Shown: positions 1 to 10,400 of the stretch, piece by piece
How the letters are laid out: the number at the start of each line of letters is the position of its first letter
How positions within the stretch are numbered: position 1 is the stretch's first letter
DNA from: Actinoplanes teichomyceticus ATCC 31121
GTDB lineage: Bacteria; Actinomycetota; Actinomycetes; Mycobacteriales; Micromonosporaceae
DNA: 64,000 nucleotides
Assembly: GCF_003711105.1 (NCBI RefSeq)
Contig: NZ_CP023865.1
Span: 4,551,001-4,615,000 of the forward strand
Reading direction: 5' to 3'
The notes under the pieces: generated by a model
What the model was told of the DNA's origin: nothing
Databases searched by the model: none
The model's input: the letters and a program-made list of their open reading frames with translations, nothing else
Made by a program: the position numbers and the translations under genes

Positions 1-1
1 C

Positions 2-124
2 CTGCCGTGGCGGTTCGCGGTGGTGGACGTGGTGCTGCTGGTGGCGTACGCCGCGGCGGTGTGGTGGCTGGCGCAGCGGCGGCACCTGGCGTTCGCCGAG
101 CCGGCCCTGGTCCCGGCCCGCTGA
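2..124 (+). CDS. C-terminal end of a membrane protein (partial)
   Basis: The open frame entering from the left edge ends at TGA 122-124. The 40 visible residues are a hydrophobic stretch (VVDVVLLVAYAAAVWWL) followed by a basic turn (AQRRH) and a short polar tail. This looks like the last transmembrane helix of an integral membrane protein, for example a transporter permease subunit. The rest of the gene lies outside the window, so the family cannot be assigned. Confidence 0.5.
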   Translation: MPWRFAVVDVVLLVAYAAAVWWLAQRRHLAFAEPALVPAR

Positions 125-339
125 GCGGACGGCGAGGCGCCGAGATGCCGCCTCGCGTGCCGCGCCCGGGGAATGCGCGCCGAATGTTGCGAAATGTTGA
201 ACGCCGGATCGACGTGCCGGCATCCGGCCGGTTAACGGCAAGAATCATTCCGCAAAAATGGATCATGGACGGTGTCCCGGCATTTCCGCCCGGCCCGGCG
301 TGTGCCACCCTGGGTGCCGGATCACGGCCAGGGAGAAAC

Positions 340-1410
340 ATGACCAGACGCGTTTTCCTGCACGTCGGAGCGCCGAAAGCGGGCAGCACCTTCGTACAGA
401 ATGTGTTGTGGGACAACCATGCGGCGCTCCGACGTGCCGGGATCCTCCTACCGGCCACCCGCACCGCCCAGGACCAGGCGATGACCGATCTGCGCGAGGT
501 GTCGTGGCGGGACCCGAACGCCACCTGGACCTGGGACCAGCTGATCGCCAAGGCGGCCCGCTGGCCCGGCGACGTGATCATCACGAACGAGGGGCTGGGC
601 GGCGCGACCGCCGCGCAGGCCGCCCGCGCGGTCGCCAGCCTGTACCCGGCCGAGGTGCACATCGTCGTGATCGGCCGGGACCTGTGGCGGACCCTGCCGT
701 CGATGTGGCAGGAAAACGTCAAGTCGCGCAGCATCGGCAGTTTCGAATCGTTTCTCAGCGCGATCGAGCGCGGCAAGAACGACGCTTTCTGGAACCACAC
801 CGCGAACCGGATGCTGCGTCGCTGGGGCGACCTGGTCCCGGCCGAACGCCGGCACCTGATCACGGTCCCGCCGCCCGGGTCGCCGCACAAGCTGCTCTGG
901 GAGCGGTTCGCCGGTGTCGTCGGGATCCCGGACGGCCTGTGCGCGGTCACCGAGCAGTCCGCGAACGCGTCGCTCGGCGCGGCCGAGATCGAGCTGCTGC
1001 GCCGGCTCAACCGCAAACTCGGCGACCGGTACCCGCACCGCTCGCCCTACCGGCGCGGCGTGCTGCGGCACCTGGTCAACCCGGTGCTCAAGAAAAGCCG
1101 CAACGACCTGCGGTTCGGCATCGGCATGGACCGTGCCGGGTGGGTGCTCGCGCTGACCGAGGAACGCATCGAGGAGCTGCGGGCGTACCCGTGCGACGTC
1201 GTCGGCGACCTCGACGAGCTGCGCCCGGCCGATCTGCGGCCGGCGGTCTCCCCGGACGAGGTGACCGAGTCGCAGCTGCTGGACGTCGCGATCGAGGCGC
1301 TGATCGGCATGATCGGCTACGCCGACGGGCTGAGCGAGCGTGCCGAGCGGGACATCATGACCCGGATCAGGGGGCGGGTGTCCCGGCAGTTCGCCATCAA
1401 GCGCGGCTGA
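340..1410 (+). CDS. Sulfotransferase-family protein
   Basis: A 356-aa protein. The N-terminus reads RRVFLHVGAPKAGSTFVQ, the 5'-phosphosulfate-binding loop expected for PAPS-dependent sulfotransferases. About 100 residues on, VVIGRDLWRTLPSMW resembles the 3'-phosphate-binding strand-loop (R-D...S). Family role: transfer of sulfate from PAPS to a hydroxyl or amine; the acceptor is unknown. The ATG at 340 is chosen because GGGAGA precedes it and the family motif begins four residues later; the open frame runs further upstream without conserved sequence. It is convergent with the PKS-NRPS gene (58 bp between stops), so it could tailor that product, but this is positional inference only. Confidence 0.75.
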   Translation: MTRRVFLHVGAPKAGSTFVQNVLWDNHAALRRAGILLPATRTAQDQAMTDLREVSWRDPNATWTWDQLIAKAARWPGDVIITNEGLGGATAAQAARAVASLYPAEVHIVVIGRDLWRTLPSMWQENVKSRSIGSFESFLSAIERGKNDAFWNHTANRMLRRWGDLVPAERRHLITVPPPGSPHKLLWERFAGVVGIPDGLCAVTEQSANASLGAAEIELLRRLNRKLGDRYPHRSPYRRGVLRHLVNPVLKKSRNDLRFGIGMDRAGWVLALTEERIEELRAYPCDVVGDLDELRPADLRPAVSPDEVTESQLLDVAIEALIGMIGYADGLSERAERDIMTRIRGRVSRQFAIKRG

Positions 1411-1468
1411 TCCCGCCCGCGCCCGCCGCGGGACACGGCCGGCCGCGCCGCCCGCCTCGACGAGGAGG

Positions 1469-4400
1469 TCAGACCCGGCCGACGACCTCCCCGAGCAGGT
1501 GCAGCGGCGCGGCGCCGACACCCGCGGCGTCCAGGGCCTCCCAGTACGACGCGGCCTGCGCCGCCGACACCGGACCGCACACCAGCGGCAGCCCCGGGGT
1601 CACCGCGTGCAGCAGCGACTCCAGCTGGCACGACGCGACCGTCCCGGGCAGGCGGCCGGGATGCGCGGCGACCGGCAGGCCGGCGGCCGCGGTGCGGGTC
1701 GCCGGGCCGCAGTCGAGCAGTCCGCCCCCGACGATCAGCACGTCGGCGTGCGCCCGCATCCGGGCCAGCGCCCGCGTGGTGTCGAAACAGTGCGGGAACG
1801 AGTCGTCGACCAGGATCGTGCCCGGGCGCAGCCGGCCGACGTCCAGGGTGCCCGGACCGCCGCTGGTGGCCGCGACGATCACCTCGGCCCGGTAGACCGC
1901 GCCCGGGCCGTCCGTGACGATCTCGATCGGGCCCGGGTAGCCGCGCTCGCGCAGATCGGCGGCCAGCGCGGACAGCCGCTCGGTGGCCGACGGCAGGTCG
2001 CACAGCAGCAGCCCGGCCGGCGCGGTCTCGGCCCGGGCCAGCAGCAGCGCCAGCGACGAGGAGCCGATCGAGCCGACCCCCAGGACGGCCAGCACCCGGC
2101 CGGCCAGACAGCGCCCGGCCGCGGCGAACGTGGTCCGCGCCACCGAGGCGGCGGTCACCGCGTGTCCCGTGGTGACCCGGACCGGCGAGCGGACCAGCTC
2201 GGCCACGGCGGCGCCGTAACCGGTGTGCGCCGGGATCATCCCGGCCAGCGACACGGTGCGGGCGCCGGATCCGGCGGCCAGGTCGGCGGCGGCCGCGGCG
2301 TCGGCGGCCAGGCCCGGCGCGGTCAGCTCGTCGGCGAAGCGGGGCAGGCAGAGGAAGCCGGAGCGGCCCAGCCGGGTGTCGACCGTCTCCAGCAGGCGGG
2401 GTGCGCCGTCCGGGAAGACGGCGGTCCGGATCGCTTCGCGCGACAGGGTGGGGAGCATCCGCCGTACGGACTCCGGCAGGTCCCCGGCGAGGGCCGCGAG
2501 GTGCGCGGGCGCCGGAAGGTAACCGATCAGCGCGGCGTCCAGCGGCGCGTCGGCCGATCGCCGTTTCGCAGCCCCGGCGCTTCCCCGCCGCGCACCCGGC
2601 GCCGCCGCGTTCCCGGGCGCCGCGTCCGATGGTGCGGCGCGGCCCGCGGCGAACGCCTCCAGGTCGGCGCGGGCCTGGGCGGCCAGGGCGGTCAACACCG
2701 GCTCGGAAAGCCGGCCGCGGAAGGTCAGGCGCAGTCCGCTGCCGGCCGGCCGGGCCGCGAGCAGCACGTCGGTGCCCGGCGGGACGGCCATCTCGGCGTC
2801 CGTCCCGTCCCAGGCCAGGCGCAGGGTCCGGCCCTCCTGCGGGCCGAGCGCGGCGAAGTCCAGATAGGTGAAGAAGAACTGCCAGCCGTGCGGCGCCACG
2901 AAACTGCGGCCGCGCGCCGCGATCACCGCGTCCGCCATCCGCTCCAGGTCCGCGCCGAAACCGTCGTCCGGCCCGGGGCGCACGGCAGGCGCCGCCGGTC
3001 CCGGCTCGACGGGACCGGCGACGGTCCGGCCGGGGGGCACGGCATGAACGGCCGGTCCCGGCTCGGCGGGGGTTCGGCCGGCGCTCGGGCCGGGGCGCAC
3101 GGCCACCGCGGTGGCGCACGGCCCGAAGAGCCGGGCCAGGTCCGGAAGGGAATGATCCCGGCCGGTCACCGCGACGCCGATCGTTGGGTCGGCACGGTGC
3201 AGCACCCGGCCCAGCGCCCGGTGGAAGGCGGTCAGCACCGGTGTCATCGGGGTCGTGCCGGCCGCCGCGGCCAGCGACCGCAGCGCCGCGACCACGGCGG
3301 GCCCGAGCGTCACACCGGCCGTCGCGGTCCGGGCGCCGCGCCCGAGCGGCGCCCCGTCATAGGGCGCGATCTCCGGCTCGGCACGCTCCAGCAGCGCGAC
3401 GTAGTCCCGGAAGGACGATCGCAGCGGCGGCAGCGTCTCGTGGTCATAGACGGCCAGCAGCTCGCGGGCGAGGAGCGCCACGCTGTACCCGTCGCCGACC
3501 AGGTGGTGCGCGTGCAGCAGCAGCACGTGCTCCCGCGGCCCGACCCGTAGCAGCCGCAACCGGACCAGCGGCCACCGCGCGGGGTCGAAGCGGTGCGCCC
3601 GCTCGGCGGCCAGCTCGGCCGCGATCGGTCCGGGCTCGGTGACGTACTCGACGGTCAGCGCGGCGCCCGGCGCCAGCTCCCGCTGCACCGGCGGCCGGGC
3701 GTGCCTGCGGAACACCGTGCGCAGCATCGGATGCCGCTCCACCAGCACGTTCACCGCCTGCTGGAAGCGCTGCGCATCGAGCGGCCCGTGCACCCGCGGC
3801 GCGGCCAGCCAGGCCGACCCGGCGCCGACCGCGTCGGCCAGCAGGAACCCGCGCTGGCTCGGGGTGAGCGGGAACTCGGCCGCGTCGGCGCGCACGACCG
3901 GCCGCGTCGGCGCGGGCGCGGCGTCGATCTCGGCGGCGAGGGCCGCGAGCGTACGCCGCCGGTAGATCACCGTGGGCCGCGGCAGCACCGGGCGATCCGC
4001 CTCCAGCGCGGCGAACATCTCCAGCACGCCGATCGAGTCCCCGCCCAGCGCGAAGAAGTCGTCGTCGCGTCCCACCGCGGGCACGCCGAGCTGCCGCTCC
4101 CAGACCCCGGCCAGCAACCGCTCGGTCGGGGTGCGCGGGGGATCGACCGGCGCGCGGCGGGGGGACGACGTCAGCCGGGCCCGGTCGATCTTGCCGGTCG
4201 CGGTCAGCGCCAGCTCGGCGACCATCTCGATCCGGGCCGGTACGAGATAGAACGGCAGAATCCCGTCCAGGTACGCCCGCAGCCCGGCGGCGTCCACCGC
4301 CGCGCCCGCCTCCGGCTGCACCCAGGCGACCAGGCGGCTCCCGTCCACCCGCACGGCGACCCGGGCCACCTGCGGATGCCCGCGCAGCACCGCCTCCACC

Positions 4401-7400
4401 TCGCCCGGCTCCACCCGGTACCCGTGCAGTTTGACCTGGTCGTCGAGGCGCCCGCGGAACCACAGCACGCCGTCGGCGTCGCACACCGCCCGGTCGCCGC
4501 TGCGATACCAGCGCCGGCCGTCGCGCTCCACGAACGCCGCCGCGGTCAGTTCCGGATCGTCGAGATATCCGGCCGCCACCCCGGTGCCGCCGATCCACAG
4601 CTCGCCGTCCTCACCGGGCCCGCACCGCCGCCCGTCCGGGCCGATCACCTCGGTGATCGCGCCGCCGACCGGCCGTCCGATCGGCAGGTGCCGCACGTCG
4701 TCGGCGGGCCGCTCGCTGATCACGTGGAACGTCGCGTTGATCGTGGTCTCGGTCGGCCCGTACAGGTTGGCGATCCGCTGCCCCGGCCCGAGCAGGTCGA
4801 ACCATCGCCGCACGTGCGCCGGTGACAGCTCCTCACCCCCGACGTGCACCCAGCGCAGCGCGGACAGATCGGGCCGGTCCCGTTCCGCCGCGGCCAGCAG
4901 CCGCTCCCACAGTGTCGGCACCGAGCTCCAGACGGTGACGCGGTCGGCGGCCAGGCGCTGCGCCAGCCGCTGCGGGTCCCGGACGGTGTCCCGGTCCCAC
5001 GTCACCACGGTCGCGCCGACCAGCAACGGCGCGAGCAGCTGCCGGACCGAGGCGTCGAAGCAGATCGACGCGGTCTGCGCGAGCCGGTCCCCGGCGTGGT
5101 AGCCGAAGGTCGCCAGCGCCCAGTCCAGGTAGGTGGTCATCGAGCGGTGACTGACCGGTACGCCCTTGGGCCGCCCGGTGGACCCGGACGTGAAGATCAC
5201 GTACGCGTCGTCGCCGGGCCGGGTGGTCACCGCGGGCGGCTCCCCGCCGGTCCCGTCCCACACGTCGACCAGGGTGAACCCGTCGAGCAGCGCCTCGGTG
5301 GCCGGCTCGCCGACGACCACGTCCACTTGAGCGCGGCTGAGCTGACCGGCGAGCCGGGCCGGCGGGTGCGCCGCGTCCAGCGGAACCCACGCCGCGTTCG
5401 CCTTGAGGATGCCCACCACGCCGACGACGGTGGCCGTGCCCGGCGCGGTGAGCAGCCCGATGCGCCGCGCCCGGTGCCCGGCCAGGCGGGCCGCCAGCCG
5501 GTCCGACGCCTCGTCGAGCTGCCGGTAGGTGAACGGTTCGCCGTCGGCGAGCACGGCGATGCGGTCCGGCGTACGGCGGCACTGTCGCCGGATCCGCTCG
5601 GCCACCGGCGGCACCCGCCCGGCCGGCGCCGCGGTCCGGTCCGCGGCGGCCACGGCGGTGATCTCGGCGAGATGGTCGGCGGCGAAGCGCCGCACCGTCC
5701 CGGCCTCGAACAGCGCGGCCGGATAGTTCCACGAGAAGTGCAGGGCGTCGTGGAAGTCGAAGCACACCAGTCCCAGCCGGGTGGCCGCCGAGGCGGTACC
5801 CGCCGTGGTGGCCAGCACGTGCGCCGCGGTCCCGCGGTGGCGGGGAAACCGCGCGAAGCTGAAGCTCGCCGGGCTGGCGGTGCGCGGCCCGGCGAGATCG
5901 ACGGCCAGCATCCGGGCGAGGTCGGCGGTGCTGACGGAGCCGTGCCGTTCGCTCTCCAGCCACGCCTCGCGCAGCCGCTCGGCCAGGGCCACGATCGACT
6001 CGCCGGGCACGGCCCGGGCGAGCACCGGCAGCGTGTCCGCGAACGGCCCGACCATCCGGTCGATCCCGGCCAGCCGCGCGGTCCGCCCGGCGCGGGCCAC
6101 CTGCACCGGTACGTCGTCCTGCCCGCTCCACCGGGCCAGGCACCGCACGTACCCGGCCAGCAGCAGGTGGAACAGCGACACCCCGGCGTCCCGGGCGTGC
6201 TCGGCCAGCCGCCGGCTCAGCCGCGCGTCGAGCGCCACCTGGTGCACCGCGTACGGCGGCTCCGGGTCCTGCCGCGGGTCCCCGTCGAACGGCAGCGCCA
6301 GCCCGGGGTAGCCCGCCAGCGTGGCCCGCCACCAGGCCAGGTCCTCCGCGTGCGGCCCCCCGCGCAGCGCCTGGTGATCGGCGAGGGTGCGCTCCGGTGC
6401 CGGTGGCAGGCCGGCCCCGGCGTAGCGGGCCCACAGCTCGTCGCCGAGGATCGCCAGGCTGTACCCGTCCACCGCGGCATGGTGCGCGACCAGGATCAGG
6501 TGCGCCGGGCCGGCGTCCTCGACCGCGAGCACCGCCCGGATCGGGGCCTCCCGTTCCAGGTCGAACGTGCGGTTCCGCAGTTCGGCGTCCACCTCGGCGA
6601 CCGGCCGCGTCAACCGGGTCACGGTGAGCCAGGCCGGCCGGTCGCCGCCCGGCCGCTGGATCCGTTGGCCACCCCCGCCGAACCGGGCCCGCAGCATCGG
6701 ATGCCGCCGCTCCACCTCGGCGAACGCCGCCGCCAGCCGGTCGGTGTCGATCGACCCGGCCAGGGTCTGCCGCACGTAGGCGTAGGACGGCACGCGCGGG
6801 TGGAGCCGCCCGTTGGTGTGGAACGCCCGCTGCACCGGGCTGAGCGGGAACTCCCCGGCCGGGTCCGCCGGCTGCGGTGGCTGCGGCGGCGGCTGCGGGC
6901 CACCGGCCGGGTCCGCGCCACGCGCGGCGCGCCCGGCCGGCTCGATGTCACGCGCGGCGCGCCCGGCCGGCTCGATGTCGCGCGCGGCCTGCTCGGCCCG
7001 GCCGCCGGTCGGCGCGATGTCGTGTGCCGCGGGTCCGGCCGGGTCGGCCGCACCGCTGAGGTGCGCGGCCAGTTCGCCGATGGTCCGGTGCTCGAAGAAC
7101 AGTGTCGTCGACAGGGTCCGCCCGAGCCGCGTCTCCAGCTCCTTCACCAGATCGATCGCGGTCAGCGAGTCCAGACCCAGGGTCAGGAACGGCTCGTCCG
7201 GGCGGATCGTCGCCGGTTCCCGTTCGAGGGCCCTGGCCAGCAGTTCCCGGACCACCGCGATCAACTCGGCGACATCCCGCGGCGCGGCGGGTCCCGGCTC
7301 GACCGGCGGCCCGGCACCCTCCGGCGACGCGGCACCCTCCGGCGACGCGGCACCCTCCGGCGACGCGGCACCCTCCGGCGACGCGGCACCCTCCGGCGAC

Positions 7401-10400
7401 GGCTCGGCCGCCGGCCGGGCAACGCCGGCACGCCCGCCGCCCACCGGGGCGCCGCGGCCCGGCCCGGGCGGGGTGACCAGCACCTGCGCGGCGCCCAGCC
7501 CGGCCGCTGCCCACAGCACCTGCGGCAGCCGCTCCAGGGGCAGCGCGTCGCCGCCGATCCGGTGGCCGGCGGCGAGGCCGCCACCGGCCAGGACCGGCAG
7601 GTTCACCGCGACGAACGCACGGCCGGCGGCACACTCGGCGGCGGCGAAGGCATCGACGTACGCGTTCCCGGCCACGTAGTCCCCGACCGCCCCGGCCAGC
7701 CCCGGCAGCACCGCCGACACCGACGAGAGCGCGATGAACAGCGGCCGGCTGTCGCCACCCGCGCCGGCCGGCGTCCCGCGGTCGGCGGCCGGTGAGTCCG
7801 GGCCGGGCGGCTGGCCGGTTCCGGGCCGGGGACCGAGCAGCGCGCGGGCCAGCAGTTCGGTGCCGCGCACCTTCGCCGCCAGCCCGGCCGCGAGCTCGTC
7901 GGCGGTCTTCGCCCGTAGGCTGCCCGGCCGCACCACACCGGCCGCGTGCACCACGACGTCGAAGGCGCGCCCGGCCACCAGCGCGGTCACGTCCCGCTCG
8001 ACCGCGACGTCGGCCCTGCGGTACTCCACCCGCGCCCCCAGCCGGCGCAGTTGCGCCAGCAGCTCCCCCGGTTCCGCGGAACGCCCGGTCAGCAGAAGGG
8101 CGGGCCGCCCCCGCCGGGCGAGATGCCGGGCGATCTCCGCACCGGCCGCACCGGCGCCGCCGGTGATCAGATACCGCCCGTCCGGTGGCAGGACCAGCGG
8201 TTCCGGCGTGGCGGCCGGAACGAAGGCACGCGTCAGCCGCCGCACCCCCCGCCACGCCACGATCTCCGCGGAGCCCGGTGCCGGTGGCGCCTGCGACTCC
8301 CGCTCGACGACGGCCCGCCGCTGCTCCTCGGCGCTGTCCGAGGTGACATCGACGATACGTACGCCGAGGTCGGGGTTCTCGTCGGCCAGCGCCATCAGCA
8401 GCCCGGACCAGACCGCACACGCCGGGTCCGGGGTCTCCTGCCCGACCCCGGTGGCATACAGATCCGTGGTGACGACCAGCAGACGCCCGGATCGCGCCAG
8501 CGTGGGCACCACCGTGAGGGCATCCGCCGGCATCCGATCCGCCCGCACGACATGCACCACGTCGCCGGACGGCGTTCCGGCCGACACGCCGGCGGCCCCA
8601 TCGACCGGCGCTTCCGCCCGGGCCGAGGCTTCCCCGATCGGCGTCTCCACCCACCGGGCGGTGGACAGCACCGGCGGCAGCGGATCGGTGACCCAGTACC
8701 GGCGGCGCTGGAACGGATAGGTCGGCAGCTCGACCCGCCGGGTCCCGGCACCCATCCACGTCCGGTCCAGCGCACCCCCGCGCCGCCACACCTCCGCGGC
8801 GGTGGCCAGCAGTTCCCGATCGTCGCCGCCCGCCGGAAGCACCGCGGTCCGCGGGCCGGACCCGATGTCCTGGGCCACGGCGGACCGCCCGGCCGGACCG
8901 CCGTTCGCCGCCTCGGGGCGCCCGGGCGCGATGTCTGCCCCGGGCGCAGCATCTGCCCTCGGTGCGGTGTGTGCGTGGTCCGTGCCGTGCCGCGATTCCG
9001 CGGCGTTCTCCGCGCCGACGACGACCACCGTGTCGTAACCGGCCGCGGCCAGCCGGTCGATCGTCGCGTCCAGCGCGGCGCCCCACGACCCGGTGCCGTC
9101 GCCGGACGGCTCCCGCATCGGGACGCGGGGGCCCGCGACGGCCACGGCTTCCCGTTCCCTCCCGGGAGAGCGCAACCGGTCCGCCTCGACGGCCGTGATG
9201 CGGTCGCCGGTCGACGGGTCGAGCAACGCGATCCGCGCCGTCCACGGCTCCCCCGGGAAGTCCCCGGGCGAGTCCGCCGGACGGACGACATCCTCGGGAC
9301 GGCTCCTGAACGCGGCTGCCGGACCGACGACATCCTCGGGACGGCTCCCGAGCGCGGCTGCCGGACCGACGACATCCTCGGGCGAGGCCGCCAGGCGGAC
9401 CGCGTCCGCTTCGCTGAGCAGGCCGGCGAACGCGGCGGCGGCCAGGGCGGCGGCGCCGACGCCGGTGACGGCATCCGGGCGTACGCCGAAAGCGCGCAAC
9501 CGGGCCGCCACCGCGATGCCCGAGGCGACCGCAACCGCGTCGCGGAGCCCCGGGTCCGCCGCCGCGGCGGCCGGGTCCGCGAAGCAGGACGCGAGCGTCC
9601 GGCCGGCCAGCGGACCGGCCGCGGCCGACAGGCGGTGGACGGCCTCGCGGAAGCCGGGCGCCGTCGCGTACCGGTGGGCGCTGTGGCCGGGCTCCGGCGG
9701 GGCGAACAGCAGCGCGGTCCGGGCCGGTCGCGTCACCGGCGGCCCGGCGACCGCCGACGCGAGGCGGTCGGCGAGGTCTCCCTCGGCGACCAGCGCGATC
9801 CGGTACGGACCGTCGTCGCGTGCGGTGGCGGCGGTCGCGCAGACGTCGGCCTCCCGCAACTCCGGGTGGGTGTGCAGATGCGCCATGAGGTCGCCGAGCG
9901 CCGCCCGCAGCGCCACCGCCGACCGCGCCGAGAGGGTGAGCAGGTGCGGACCCGCGTCGTCCCCGGCCACAGAAGTCGCACCGGTGACGGACCCGGACCA
10001 CGCCGCCGGCGGGCGCCCGGCGTCCGGGCCCGGGGCCGGTGCGGGCATCGGGGCGCGAGCGGGCACCCGGGCCGGAGCGGACGTCGCCGCGGGCACGGGG
10101 CTCGGGTCGGGCACGGATGCCGGGTCGGGGGCGGCCAGGATCGCGTGGGCGTTGGTGCCGCCGAAGCCGAAGCTGTTGATGCCGGCCACCCGGGGACCCG
10201 GCCACGGGCGGCGTTCGGTGAGCACCTCGAACCCGGCCCCGGCCAGGTCGAACCGCGGGGACGGGCGGGTGTGGTGCAGGGACGGCGGGAGCTCCCCGTG
10301 CTGCACGGCGAGCACCACCTTCACCAGCGCGGGCAGCCCGGCGACGTTGAGCAGGTGGCCGATGTTCGTCTTGACCGAGCCGAGCAGGCGGGGGCGGCCG

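Noticed and set aside
1469..2600. Thioesterase or ordinary SDR-type TD domain at the synthase end
   Set aside because: No GxSxG thioesterase motif and no SDR YxxxK; the segment order matches AAR instead.
6948..10205. Second long minus-strand frame inside the megasynthase
   Set aside because: It lacks any domain motif while the main frame has KS, KR and carrier motifs through the same DNA.
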